DNA from: Lichenicola sp965198575
GTDB lineage: Bacteria; Pseudomonadota; Alphaproteobacteria; Acetobacterales; Acetobacteraceae
Length of the DNA: 64,000 nucleotides
NCBI RefSeq assembly: GCF_965198575.1
Contig: NZ_OZ240671.1
Coordinates: 1,364,001 to 1,428,000, forward strand
Direction: 5' to 3'
Positions 15,727 to 24,439 of this stretch are shown here, piece by piece (the first letter of the stretch is position 1; each line of letters begins with the position of its first letter). The position numbers were made by a program, and so were the translations under genes. The notes beneath the pieces were generated by a model. It was not told the DNA's origin, searched no databases, and saw nothing but the letters and a program-made list of their open reading frames with translations.

Positions 15727-17286
15727 CTAGTCGCTGCGCGTGGCAAGGCCGGCCCCACGCGGATCGCTGCTGGCGACACACGCGCTGTGGTCGCCCGGCA
15801 GCCCATGCGGGCAGACGATCGCGTTGACGCGCCCGGTGTCGGTGACCGGCGCTGTCGGTTCGCCACGCAGCGCACGCGCCATTGCGGCCCCGACGGCAGC
15901 GGCGGCGTCGTTCTGTCCGGACCCGGCGATTGCGGCGCGGAAGCTGCCGGCATTCGGGTTCCAGGCGATCGCGGCGGCCAGCAACGGCCGGGGGAACCGC
16001 GCCGGCGAGGCTGCGAGCACGATCCCGGTCTGCCCGGCGACGCGGCCGGTGCCGAACAGGTTGTCCATGGTGAGCGCGCACGCGACCGCGCCGCCATTGC
16101 GGTCGATCACGGTAAACGCGGTGGAGGCGGGCAACCGGCCGAGCGTGCCAGCGACCTGGCTCCCGAGATTATCCAGCGCCGACTGCGCTTCTGCGGTGTC
16201 GTTGCCGCTATTGGCGCCAACCGGATGGCTCGCCCGCCAGGCGCCGACGATCGCATTGGCGATGGTGCCGCCGTCGCCACCGGCCTCGCTCGCGCGGAAC
16301 GCCGCCGCTGCGCCAAGACCGCCATCCGCCGGCGGCGGCAGGAACGCCACGCGCGCCGCACCGCCGTCGCCTCTCTCGCCGGCCACCAGCAGCGGCGTGG
16401 TTTCCGAGGGCACGGAGTCGCGGATGTCGGCGCGCGTCAGGCCACCGCCGGCCGCATCGGCGCCATCGGTGAATTGTTGCCAGAGCAGGCCGGTATAGAG
16501 ATCGCCGACCCCGGCCAGGGCCAGTCGGTCGAGGGTGAAGGCCAGGTCCGGCTGCACCAGCTGGTCGCCGGCCGCCACCGGTGTGCCGCCGGCTGCAAAG
16601 ATCGCGCGGGCGCCGGCATCGGCCAGCAACGGACCGCGCACCGCATCCAGGTCGTCGGCCAGCGCCCGCGACACGGTGACGCCCGAGCGGGCGAGCCTGG
16701 CGGCCGGCTTGACGAGATCCTCGAACGCGACGCTGCCGTAGCGCGCCTGCATCAGGAACAGGCCGCGCGCGGTCATCGGCACCGCGGCCGGCCGGCCCGA
16801 CGCCACGCCCGCGGCACCGCTGCCACCGACCGGCACGAACAGGAACGCCTCGGGCGCACGGTTGCCGCCCGGCTTGTAGGCCAGGCACGCCCCACCGCCG
16901 CCGAGCGAGGCACGCGAGGGCAATGTCACCGCGAGTGCCATGCCGATCGCCGCCGCCGCATCCGCCGCATTGCCGCCACGCGCCAGCACATCGCGGCCGG
17001 TCAGGGCTGCCACCGGCTCGTCCGCCACGACGTTGCCGATATAGCCCGCGAGATAGGGCGAGGGCGGACCTTCGACGAGGTTGCGCACCTTCTGCACGCT
17101 GCCGCAGGCGACGAGCGGCACGCTGACGGACAGGCTGAGCGCCAGGCGGAAGGCCCGCGCGACAGCGGAGCGCTGGGTGCTGGGGAGCGGGGCCACGGTC
17201 GGCTGTGCCGGTCGGTCACTCGAGGCCGGAACGAGGTTCGGCACGCCTTTGATCTCCGTCAATCGGTCGGCGACCCGGCTGTGCAT
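15727..17286 (-). CDS. gamma-glutamyltransferase-like lipoprotein, divergent active site
   Basis: 519 aa from ATG 17286 (489 from an alternative GTG at 17196). A lipobox LVAC closes a hydrophobic stretch, with Cys at 61 or 31; the GTG start gives the more normal lipoprotein signal length. Ntn-hydrolase GGT features follow: VVADEPVAALTGRDVLARGGNAADAAAA, LPSRASLGGGGACL, and TVIDRNGGAVACALTMDNLFGTG. In true GGTs the self-processing nucleophile is the first Thr of a T-T-H/Y motif; the aligned residues here are S-T-A (LPASTAFTVID), so the nucleophile position holds Ser. It is also shorter than typical GGT (~580 aa). It may be a Ser-nucleophile variant or a non-enzymatic relative. Divergent from the DsbA-like gene. 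Confidence 0.75.
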   Translation of the reverse strand: MHSRVADRLTEIKGVPNLVPASSDRPAQPTVAPLPSTQRSAVARAFRLALSLSVSVPLVACGSVQKVRNLVEGPPSPYLAGYIGNVVADEPVAALTGRDVLARGGNAADAAAAIGMALAVTLPSRASLGGGGACLAYKPGGNRAPEAFLFVPVGGSGAAGVASGRPAAVPMTARGLFLMQARYGSVAFEDLVKPAARLARSGVTVSRALADDLDAVRGPLLADAGARAIFAAGGTPVAAGDQLVQPDLAFTLDRLALAGVGDLYTGLLWQQFTDGADAAGGGLTRADIRDSVPSETTPLLVAGERGDGGAARVAFLPPPADGGLGAAAAFRASEAGGDGGTIANAIVGAWRASHPVGANSGNDTAEAQSALDNLGSQVAGTLGRLPASTAFTVIDRNGGAVACALTMDNLFGTGRVAGQTGIVLAASPARFPRPLLAAAIAWNPNAGSFRAAIAGSGQNDAAAAVGAAMARALRGEPTAPVTDTGRVNAIVCPHGLPGDHSACVASSDPRGAGLATRSD

Positions 17287-17427
17287 CCCGAAATGCCGCC
17301 TTCCATCGCCGCCTGCCCTTAGACGGCTTCGGTCGTTGCGGCAACCACGCGCCAGGATCGGGGACGTCTCGCGGTGGCGGGTCGGCGATGCTACATCGCG
17401 TCGCGTCGCCATGAGCGGGAGAGCGCG

Positions 17428-18237
17428 TTGCCCGAGTTTCGTCATCCAGTCCCGCATCCTTCCCGGCGCACGTGGCGTCTCGCGCGGCACCTGCTGCTCG
17501 GGCTCAGCCTCGCCGCGACGAGCCTGCCTGCGCGGGCCCAGACGGCGCCACAGACCGCTATGGTGACGGGAAGCTTCTCGCCGGAGCAGCGTGCCGAGAT
17601 CGTCGCCATCGTGCGGCAGGCGCTGAAGACCGACCCGAGCATCCTGACCGACGCGATCACCACGCTGCGCGCCTCGGCACAGCAGAAGGATGACGCCGAT
17701 GCCGGTGCGGCACTGCAGGCCAACCGCGGGGCCCTGACCGGCCAGACGGGCGACGCGATCCTGGGCAATCCTGCCGGCAACGTGACGCTGGTCGAGTTCT
17801 ACGATCCGCGCTGCCCGTACTGCCGCAAGGTGCTGCCGACGCTCGACACGCTGATCGGCTCGGATCGCCAGGTGCGGGTGGTCGAGAAGCTGATCCCGAT
17901 TCTCGGGCCGAACAGCGTGATCGACGCCGAGGCGATCCAGGCCGCCGCGCTGCAAGGCAAGTACAAGCCGCTGCAGCAGGCCCTGATGGGCGATAGCGGC
18001 GCGCCAGGGTTGGACCGGATCAGGACACTCGCGTCGGCGGTCGGAATCGACGTGCCGCGGCTGCTGCAGGACATGAAGTCACCCGCGGTGAGCAGCGTGC
18101 TGAACCGCAACGTGGAACTGGCGCGCACGCTGCACCTGACCGGCACGCCCACCTTCATCATCGGCGACCAGACGATCCCGGGCGCCGTCGAGCTCGCCGA
18201 CCTGCGCCAGGCGGTAGCGGCGCAACGCGCGCACTGA
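17428..18237 (+). CDS. DsbA/Com1-like thiol:disulfide oxidoreductase, periplasmic
   Basis: 269-aa exported thioredoxin-fold protein. The signal peptide is RRTWRLARHLLLGLSLAATS...RAQ. A helical N-terminal region of about 70 residues (SPEQRAEIVAIVRQALKTDP) precedes the thioredoxin domain NVTLVEFYDPRCPYCRKVLP, with active site CPYC. A cis-Pro loop TGTPTFIIGDQTIPGAV follows. This layout (helical arm + DsbA domain) matches the DsbA/Com1 (BdbD/ScsC-like) class rather than classical DsbA. The TTG at 17428 is preferred because GGGAGAG precedes it; a GTG at 17374 would add 18 residues without a ribosome site. Confidence 0.87.
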   Translation: MPEFRHPVPHPSRRTWRLARHLLLGLSLAATSLPARAQTAPQTAMVTGSFSPEQRAEIVAIVRQALKTDPSILTDAITTLRASAQQKDDADAGAALQANRGALTGQTGDAILGNPAGNVTLVEFYDPRCPYCRKVLPTLDTLIGSDRQVRVVEKLIPILGPNSVIDAEAIQAAALQGKYKPLQQALMGDSGAPGLDRIRTLASAVGIDVPRLLQDMKSPAVSSVLNRNVELARTLHLTGTPTFIIGDQTIPGAVELADLRQAVAAQRAH

Positions 18238-18287
18238 GCCCGGCCGCGGGCGAGCGACGTCACGAGGAGCCCCGGCCGCCGGCGGAG

Positions 18288-18395
18288 CTACTTCCCGGGG
18301 CCGGACGGCCCCCCTACTTCAGCGCCGGACGGCCCCCCTACTTCCCGCGCCGGACGGCCCCCCTTCTCCCCAGGGCCGGACGGCCACTCTACTTC
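18288..18395. repeat. GC-rich tandem repeat with CCGGACGGCC cores
   Basis: Four copies of CCGGACGGCC begin at 18301, 18325, 18350 and 18376 (24-26 bp apart), mostly separated by CCCC-CTACTTC. Each core is partly self-complementary (GGCC...GGCC). On the minus strand the spacer reads GAAGTAG, the same as the last codon and stop (AAG TAG) of the lipoprotein gene that ends at 18389, so the array looks like serial duplication of that gene's 3' end. It fills the gap between two convergent genes and may act in termination. Confidence 0.75.
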
Positions 18396-18928
18396 ACGAA
18401 CACCTGCACCTCGGGCTGCTTAATCGACGGGTCGGTGCGGGCCGACATCTCGACCTGGCCGCTCGATGCGCCGGCGGAGACGATGGTGTCCGCCACCGCC
18501 TCGCCGCCGGCATGCCCGGCGGCGGACAGGGCGGCTGCCTGCGCCTGCGGAGTGCCGGTTGCGGGCACCAGCGTCTCGACCTGGAACAGCGCTTCCGGTT
18601 TGCGGGCCAGCGCCATCCGCACGATGTCGGCAAGGCCAGGTTGCCAGGTCGCCGGGTCCGCCTGGTAGCGCACCGAGGCGAGCGGCAGGGGTGGCGGCGG
18701 TGCCGGGCTTGCCGGCGGCACGTGGGCGATCGGGCGGCGGCCGGCCGACGGATCGAAGGTCTTCTGGTCGATCAGCTTGCAGCCCGAGAGCACGCTGCAC
18801 ACCAGCAAGCCGACCACCGGCACGACCCGCGACGACCAGCCGGGCCGGCACGCGAATGCCGCCACCCCGGCGCGACGTGGCCTGGAGAGGGTGATTACGG
18901 CGGGGGTCGTCGGGGTGGCGATCTGCAT
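18389..18928 (-). CDS. predicted lipoprotein, unknown function
   Basis: 179-aa protein. A basic N-terminus, then a hydrophobic stretch VVPVVGLLVCSVLSGC, which ends in a lipobox, and CKLIDQKTFDPSAGRRP after the cleavage site. A Pro-rich linker (ASPAPPPPLPLAS) is followed by a folded region LADIVRMALARKPEALFQVETLVPATG and an acidic/Ser tail. No known domain recognised. The ATG at 18928 (MQIATPTTP) is the simplest start, though it puts ~50 residues before the lipid Cys; a later GTG is possible. The gene is divergent from the transketolase-like gene, and its 3' end merges into the GC-rich tandem repeat. Confidence 0.6.
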   Translation of the reverse strand: MQIATPTTPAVITLSRPRRAGVAAFACRPGWSSRVVPVVGLLVCSVLSGCKLIDQKTFDPSAGRRPIAHVPPASPAPPPPLPLASVRYQADPATWQPGLADIVRMALARKPEALFQVETLVPATGTPQAQAAALSAAGHAGGEAVADTIVSAGASSGQVEMSARTDPSIKQPEVQVFVK

Positions 18929-19085
18929 GGCGTTTCGACCGTCGCAGGAAGGACCCGCCCCAGCAAGGGTTGCGGCGCCAGTCCGCAGCCGCCTATGAAC
19001 CGTGCGACACTGCAATCCGGCGGCATCCGGCCCGGCCGTCAGGCATTGCCGTTACCCCTTCGAGACGTGGGGCCCTGGAGGCGTG

Positions 19086-21263
19086 ATGGAGGTCGGCGTT
19101 CCGGACACGGAGACGCACGGTTCGCCGGGTGCGAAGGCGCATGACCTGAACGAGTCGGGTGCCGACGACGCATTCGTCACCGCCGACGTCATGATGTCGG
19201 CCGACGAGACCGGCCATCTGGTCGACGCCATCCGGGCGATGCTCGCGGAAGGTCTCCGCGAGAGGGACCGCAACGAGCGCAACCGCATGTCCGCCCCGGA
19301 CGTGTGCCAGGTCACCGGGCAGGTCACCGCGACTGTCGCTGCAGCGCCGGTCGGGGGCATGGAGGCGGCCGCCGCGGTGCTCTGGAGCCGGTTCCTGCGG
19401 TTCGACGTGGCAGATCCGAGATGGCCCGACCGCGATCGTTTCGTGCTCTCGTCCGGCCGCTTCATGCCACTGCTGCGGGCACTGCTCCGGCTGACCGGAC
19501 ACGAGGACGTCGGCGCCCGCTGCGGCCACGGCCAGCATCCGGCGATCGAGACCGCTGTCGGCCCACCCGGCCAGGGGTTCGCGACCGCGGTCGGGATGGC
19601 GATGGCCGAGCGTGCCCTGGCCGGCCGGTTCGGACGCACCCTCGTCGATCACCGGACCTGGGTGCTCGCCTGCGAAAGCGACCTCGCAGCCGGCGTCTCG
19701 CTCGAGGCGGCGGCACTTGCCGGCCAGATGCGCCTGGACAAGCTGGTCGTGCTGTTCGACGCCCATGCGGCCAACGACGAGGCGATGCAGGCCGGAGCAT
19801 CCGGGGGATCGGGCCCGGAGGCGATGACCCGTTTTGCCGCCTGCGGTTGGGCGGTGCGACGGGTGGACGGATCCGATCCGGAGGCGATCGCAGCCGCAAT
19901 CGCCGGCGCCTTGCGGGTCCGGCGGCCGACCCTGATCGCCTGCCACGCCGGGTCGCAGCCCGCGCCGGCACCGGCCGATCATGAGCTGCCGCACTCCTCC
20001 GATGCGTGGCTCGGCATCGGCATGCGTGGTGCGGGTGCCCGGCGCGGCTGGCTGCGGCGCCTGGCGCGGCACCGTCTCCGTCAGGAGTTCGAGCGTGCCG
20101 GACGTGCCGTGCTGCCGGCCACCTGGCAGCAGGCCTGGACCCAGTCCTGGACCAGGTCCCAAGCGACGCAGCCGCCAGGACACCAACCGGGGCAGCCGGC
20201 GGGTCTCCAGCAGGAACTGTCCAGGATGATGGCGACGCCACCGGCTCCCGGTCCGGTTGCAGGCACCCTCGCCGCCGGGCGGCAGGGACTGGCTCTGCTG
20301 TGCGGCCTGCTGCCGGAGATGGTGACGCTGCATTCCAGCGCCGGTGCCGGTGTCGGCGGTGGGCTGCCGGATACCCTGCGTGCGATGGGCCTGGCCGACC
20401 GGCCGGCGCGTCACCTGGCCTGCGGCGTGCAGGAACACGGCATGGCGGCGCTGACGAACGGGCTGTCGCTGCATGGCGGGCTGCGGCCGGTGCTGGGCGC
20501 CTCGTTCGTCTCGATCGACCGCATGCGTCCAGCCCTCCGGCTCGCCGCGCTGATGGGGCAGCCGGTGATCTACCTGCTCACCGATGACGGCCTGGCGCTC
20601 GGCGAGGACGGTGCCGGCTGGCAGCCGGTCGAGCAGCTCGCCAGCCTGCGGGCGATGCCGGACGTGTCGGTGTTCCGGCCCGCCGATACCGCCGAGGTGG
20701 TGGCCTGCTGGGAACTGGCGCTGCGCCACACCGGCGGCCCCAGCCTGATCGCGCTCTGCCCGCGCCCGCTGCCTCAGACACAGGCCCAGCCACCGGCCCA
20801 GTCGAGCTGGAACGGGTCGCGTCCGGCAGCAGGGAGCCGTATCGGCTGCGCGCGCGGCGCATACGTGCTCTCGCCTGCAAGCGGTCCGCGGCAGGTGACG
20901 CTGATCGCCACCGGCCCGGAAGTCGCCGTGGCACTGGCAGCCCAGGCCCTGCTCGAGGAGAGCGGAGTTGCGGTCGCCGTGGTCTCGCTGCCATGCTGGG
21001 AACTGTTCTCCGCGCAGCCGGCGTCCTATCGTGACGACGTTCTCGGCGAGGTGCCGCGGATCGGCATCGAGGCAGCCTCCGGCTTCGGCTGGGAGCGCTG
21101 GCTGGGACAGGGCGGCGTGTTCATCGGCATGGACGGCTTCGGCGCCGCGGCTTCGGCGGACACGCTCTACCGCCATTTCGGCATCACCCCCGAAGCGGTC
21201 GCGGCACGGGTTCGCCGTCGCCTCGGCATCTCGTCGCACACAAAGCTCAAGGAAGAGGACTAG
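19086..21263 (+). CDS. transketolase-like protein, cofactor and catalytic residues lost
   Basis: 725 aa with the three-domain transketolase architecture (diphosphate-binding, pyrimidine-binding, C-terminal), but key sites are altered. The ThDP motif G-D-G...E-G is C-E-S...A-G (VLACESDLAAGVS), the Mg-ligand Asn of D-x-N is His (FDAHAAN), the N-terminal His of S-x-G-H is Arg (SSGRF), and in the second domain THD is TDD and THQPVE is GWQPVE. The cofactor-activating Glu is kept (VQEHGMAA). The N-terminus is extended by ~95 residues. The start at 19086 has GGAGG 4 nt upstream. It ends 4 bp before gap, so it is co-transcribed with gap-pgk. Probably not a working transketolase; perhaps regulatory or decaying. 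Confidence 0.82.
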   Translation: MEVGVPDTETHGSPGAKAHDLNESGADDAFVTADVMMSADETGHLVDAIRAMLAEGLRERDRNERNRMSAPDVCQVTGQVTATVAAAPVGGMEAAAAVLWSRFLRFDVADPRWPDRDRFVLSSGRFMPLLRALLRLTGHEDVGARCGHGQHPAIETAVGPPGQGFATAVGMAMAERALAGRFGRTLVDHRTWVLACESDLAAGVSLEAAALAGQMRLDKLVVLFDAHAANDEAMQAGASGGSGPEAMTRFAACGWAVRRVDGSDPEAIAAAIAGALRVRRPTLIACHAGSQPAPAPADHELPHSSDAWLGIGMRGAGARRGWLRRLARHRLRQEFERAGRAVLPATWQQAWTQSWTRSQATQPPGHQPGQPAGLQQELSRMMATPPAPGPVAGTLAAGRQGLALLCGLLPEMVTLHSSAGAGVGGGLPDTLRAMGLADRPARHLACGVQEHGMAALTNGLSLHGGLRPVLGASFVSIDRMRPALRLAALMGQPVIYLLTDDGLALGEDGAGWQPVEQLASLRAMPDVSVFRPADTAEVVACWELALRHTGGPSLIALCPRPLPQTQAQPPAQSSWNGSRPAAGSRIGCARGAYVLSPASGPRQVTLIATGPEVAVALAAQALLEESGVAVAVVSLPCWELFSAQPASYRDDVLGEVPRIGIEAASGFGWERWLGQGGVFIGMDGFGAAASADTLYRHFGITPEAVAARVRRRLGISSHTKLKEED

Positions 21264-21267
21264 CTCA

Positions 21268-22290
21268 ATGGCTGTTAAGCTTGCCATCAACGGCTTCGGC
21301 CGGATCGGCCGCCTGGTATTGCGCGGCATCATCGAGAGCGGGCGCACCGACGTCGAGGTGATCGCCATCAACGATCTCGGCTCGGTGTCCGACAACGCCC
21401 ACCTGCTGCGCTACGACAGCGTGCATGGCCGCTTCCCCGGCACCGTGACGGCCGAGGGCGACACCATCACCATCGAGGCGAACGGCCGCACCTACGGCCC
21501 GATCAAGGTGTCGGCCGAGCGCGATCCGGCGAAGGTGCCCTACCAGGGCGTCGACGTGGCGCTGGAATGCACCGGCCTGTTCACCAAGAAGGAAGCCGCG
21601 GCGCAGCTGATCACCGCCGGCGCCCGCAAGGTCCTGGTGTCCGCACCGGCCGACGGCGTCGATGCGACCATCGTGTTCGGCGTCAACCACGACACCATCA
21701 CGTCGGACATGACCGTGATTTCCAATGCCTCGTGCACCACCAACTGCCTGGCGCCGATGGCCAAGGTGCTGGACGACGCATACGGCATCGAGCGCGGCTA
21801 CATGGTCACCATCCACTCCTACACCGGCGACCAGCGCACCGTGGACACGCTGCACAAGGACCTGCACCGGGCCCGTGGTGCTGCCATCAACATGATCCCG
21901 ACCAACACCGGTGCGGCCCGTGCGGTCGGGCTGGTGCTGCCGCAGCTCAAGGGCAAGCTGGACGGCACGGCGATCCGGGTGCCGACGCCGAACGTGTCGC
22001 TGGTGTCGCTCGACTTCGTGCCGGGCAAGGTCCCCGGCTCCATCGCCGAGGTGAACGAGCTGTTCAAGACCGCCGCCGCGTCCGGCCCGCTCGAGGGCAT
22101 CGTGGTCTATTCGACCGACCCCTGCGTGAGCTCGGACTTCAACCACCAGCTCGCATCGTGCTCGTTCGACGCCACCCAGACGGCGCTGATCGATGGCGGC
22201 AAGCTGGTCCGCGTGTGCGGCTGGTACGACAACGAGTGGGGCTTCTCGAACCGCATGGCCGACACCGCGGCCGTGTTCGGAGCGCTCTGA
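21268..22290 (+). CDS. gap: glyceraldehyde-3-phosphate dehydrogenase, type I
   Basis: 340-aa glycolytic/Calvin-type enzyme that converts glyceraldehyde-3-phosphate, NAD(P)+ and phosphate to 1,3-bisphosphoglycerate. The N-terminal Rossmann motif is INGFGRIGRLVLR, the catalytic Cys lies in SNASCTTNCLAP, and the C-terminal NEWGFSNRM motif is intact. VIAINDL keeps the Asn-Asp pair that favours NAD. The ATG at 21268 has GGAAGAGG upstream. It sits between the transketolase-like gene (4-bp gap) and pgk (2-bp gap), a tight operon. Confidence 0.97.
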   Translation: MAVKLAINGFGRIGRLVLRGIIESGRTDVEVIAINDLGSVSDNAHLLRYDSVHGRFPGTVTAEGDTITIEANGRTYGPIKVSAERDPAKVPYQGVDVALECTGLFTKKEAAAQLITAGARKVLVSAPADGVDATIVFGVNHDTITSDMTVISNASCTTNCLAPMAKVLDDAYGIERGYMVTIHSYTGDQRTVDTLHKDLHRARGAAINMIPTNTGAARAVGLVLPQLKGKLDGTAIRVPTPNVSLVSLDFVPGKVPGSIAEVNELFKTAAASGPLEGIVVYSTDPCVSSDFNHQLASCSFDATQTALIDGGKLVRVCGWYDNEWGFSNRMADTAAVFGAL

Positions 22291-22292
22291 GC

Positions 22293-23522
22293 ATGGCGCT
22301 CGCAGCCGCGTCCTTCCGGACGATCGATGACCTCGACTGCGCCGGCAAGCGGGTGCTGCTGCGAGCGGATCTGAACGTTCCGGTGCGGGAGGGTCGGATC
22401 ACCGACCTCACCCGCCTGGAGCGCCTGACGCCGACCATCCGCGAGCTCGCCGACAAGGGCGCGCGGGTGATCGTGGTCAGTCATTTCGACCGGCCGAAGG
22501 GCAAGCGCGTGCCGGAGATGTCGCTGTCTCCGGTTGCCGTGGCACTGGCCGAGGTGCTCGGCCATCCGGTGCTGTTCGCGGCCGACTGCATCGGGCCCGA
22601 GGCGGAAGCGGCGGTGGCGTCGATGCGGGACGGCGACGTGCTGGTGCTCGAAAACACCCGCTACCACGCCGGCGAGGAAGCCAACGATCCCGAGCTGGCG
22701 CTGGCGCTGTCCCGGCTCGCCGACATCTATGTCAACGACGCGTTCTCGGCCGCTCATCGCGCGCATGCCTCGACCGAGGGTGTGGCCAAGCACCTGCCGT
22801 CGCATGCCGGACGGCTGATGCAGGCCGAGCTCGACGCGCTGACGCTTGCCCTGGAGAACCCGGAGCGGCCGGTGGGTGCCGTGGTCGGTGGCGCCAAGAT
22901 CTCCACCAAGCTCGACCTGATCGGCAACATCCTGGGCCGGGTCGACGTGCTGATCATCGGCGGTGCGATGGCCAACACCTTCCTGGCGGCACAGGGCGTG
23001 GAGGTCGGCCGCTCGTTGCAGGAGGCCGACATGCACGACACCGCGCGCGCCATCATGGCGCAGGCGGAGGCGCGCGGCTGCCGGATCCTGCTGCCGGTGG
23101 ATTGCGTGGTGGCCCGCGAGTTCAAGGCGAATGCCGAGAACCAGACGGTCGCGATCGACGCGGTACCGGCCGACAGCATGATCCTCGATGCCGGACCGCT
23201 CACCGTCGGGTACCTCGCAGAGGAGGTCGCGAAGCTGCGCACCCTGGTCTGGAACGGCCCGCTCGGCGCGTTCGAGATCGCCCCGTTCGATGTCGGCACC
23301 AACACCCTGGCGCGTGCCGTGGCGGAGCTGACCCGCGCCGGCACGCTGCGGTCGGTGGCCGGTGGCGGCGATACCGTCTCGGCGCTGCGCCATGCCGGTG
23401 TCGCCGACCAGTTCAGCTACGTGTCGACCGCCGGTGGCGCGTTCCTCGAGTGGCTCGAGGGCAAGACGCTGCCCGGCATCCAGGCGCTCACCTCGCTGCG
23501 CGGCATCGCCTTGCCGACCTGA
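22293..23522 (+). CDS. pgk: phosphoglycerate kinase
   Basis: 409-aa enzyme transferring phosphate from 1,3-bisphosphoglycerate to ADP. Substrate-binding signature RVLLRADLNVPVREG (about residues 18-32) and SHFDRPKGKRVPE, hinge GAVVGGAKISTKLDLIGN, and the nucleotide-binding C-terminal GGGDTVSALRHAG with the STAGGAFLEWLEGKTLPG ending. All family motifs are intact. The start follows the gap stop by 2 bp, so the two are translationally close. Two stem-loops follow the stop. Confidence 0.97.
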   Translation: MALAAASFRTIDDLDCAGKRVLLRADLNVPVREGRITDLTRLERLTPTIRELADKGARVIVVSHFDRPKGKRVPEMSLSPVAVALAEVLGHPVLFAADCIGPEAEAAVASMRDGDVLVLENTRYHAGEEANDPELALALSRLADIYVNDAFSAAHRAHASTEGVAKHLPSHAGRLMQAELDALTLALENPERPVGAVVGGAKISTKLDLIGNILGRVDVLIIGGAMANTFLAAQGVEVGRSLQEADMHDTARAIMAQAEARGCRILLPVDCVVAREFKANAENQTVAIDAVPADSMILDAGPLTVGYLAEEVAKLRTLVWNGPLGAFEIAPFDVGTNTLARAVAELTRAGTLRSVAGGGDTVSALRHAGVADQFSYVSTAGGAFLEWLEGKTLPGIQALTSLRGIALPT

Positions 23523-23532
23523 GCAAGTCGCC

Positions 23533-23587
23533 GCCGGTTCGTTAACCGGCTGTTCATCATGGCGGGGCAGTGTGGTCCCGCCATGAT
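23533..23587 (+). terminator. two consecutive stem-loops after pgk
   Basis: Hairpin 1: GCCGGTT/AACCGGC (23533-23550), 7-bp stem with a CGTT tetraloop. Hairpin 2: ATCATGGCGGG (23556-23566) with CCCGCCATGAT (23577-23587), a perfect 11-bp stem and a 10-nt loop. They start about 10 bp after the pgk stop, so they plausibly end the tkt-like/gap/pgk transcript or protect its 3' end. No T-run follows. Confidence 0.6.
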
Positions 23588-23759
23588 CTCCAGCACCACC
23601 CTCCCGGCCTTCTCGACCACCGGACCTGCCGTCGCGCAGGCGACGGGGCGCGTCCTGGCGACGGTGACCTCATCCTCCGGGCCGTCGAGCGCGAACACCT
23701 CCCCGGCGCCGGTGGTCGGTCCGTCGCGCCGCGGCAGCCGGCTCGACATCTCGGCGTAG
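23583..23759 (+). CDS. possible 58-aa small protein
   Basis: An open frame of 58 codons starting MISSTTLPAFSTTG and ending GSRLDISA, rich in Ser, Thr and Ala. It begins inside the second stem-loop after pgk and has no clear ribosome site. The Ser/Thr-rich makeup recalls short unannotated proteins in related genomes, but nothing recognisable is present. Listed because it is the only frame in the ~315-bp gap before the Nudix gene; it may well be untranslated. Confidence 0.25.
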   Translation: MISSTTLPAFSTTGPAVAQATGRVLATVTSSSGPSSANTSPAPVVGPSRRGSRLDISA

Positions 23760-23839
23760 TGGATCACAATCGGAGTCATTCGGTTACGCTTGGTGGATTA
23801 CCGGTTGAAACGCCGGTTGCATTCCCTCACGCTCTTTTC

Positions 23840-24439
23840 ATGTCGCGCTTCGCCCGCATCCAGCCTGAGGGAGAGGAGAGGGAGAGGCTCTCCTGTCTCG
23901 ATTGCGGCCACGTGTTCTACGAGAACCCGAAGGTGATCGTGGGTGCCGTCGTGGTGCATGAGGACCGGGTTCTGCTGTGCCGCCGTGCGATCGAACCGCG
24001 GCAGGGTTTCTGGACGCTTCCCGCCGGCTATCTGGAGCTCGGCGAGACTTCCGCGGAAGGTGCGAAGCGCGAGGTCCTCGAGGAGGCCGGTGCCCGCATC
24101 ACGCTCGACGGCATCCTGGCGATCTACGACATCAGCCGCATCGGCCAGGTGCAGATCATCTATCGTGCCCGCTTCGCCGACGCAGGCGATCCGGTCGCCG
24201 AGGCCGGGCCGGAGAGCCTGGAAATCGGCCTGTTCGACTGGGCCGGGATACCCTGGGGCGAAATCGCCTTCCCGTCCGTGCACTGGGCGCTGGATGCCTG
24301 GCAGCGCGTGGGCCAGGGGCCGTTGCTGGCGCCTTTCGGCAACCCTATCGACGACCCGCGCGGAGAGGGCAGGTTGCAACCGCCTCGGCCGCATGAGCCG
24401 TTGCGTTCCCCTCATCAGATGCCTGGAAGCCCGACATGA
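23840..24439 (+). CDS. Nudix hydrolase with N-terminal zinc-ribbon remnant
   Basis: 199-aa Nudix pyrophosphohydrolase. The Nudix box is G-x5-E-x7-REVxEExG: GYLELGETSAEGAKREVLEE followed by AG, complete with the Mg-binding glutamates. The N-terminus has CLDCGHVFYENPKVIVG, the single-knuckle zinc-ribbon signature shared with NUDT14/YfcD-like and ADP-ribose pyrophosphatase-type enzymes. The substrate is likely an NDP-sugar or NAD-like compound but is not determinable. The C-terminal ~35 residues are Pro/Arg-rich. The stop overlaps the next gene start (ATGA). Confidence 0.88.
   Translation: MSRFARIQPEGEERERLSCLDCGHVFYENPKVIVGAVVVHEDRVLLCRRAIEPRQGFWTLPAGYLELGETSAEGAKREVLEEAGARITLDGILAIYDISRIGQVQIIYRARFADAGDPVAEAGPESLEIGLFDWAGIPWGEIAFPSVHWALDAWQRVGQGPLLAPFGNPIDDPRGEGRLQPPRPHEPLRSPHQMPGSPT

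Noticed and set aside
15283..17322. 679-codon plus-strand open frame across the aminotransferase and GGT-like genes
   Set aside because: Spans two real minus-strand genes and their spacer, with Arg/Gly-rich nonsense composition.
18288..18395. CRISPR-like array (short repeats 24-26 bp apart)
   Set aside because: Repeats are 10 bp with nearly identical spacers and no cas genes; it is a simple tandem repeat.
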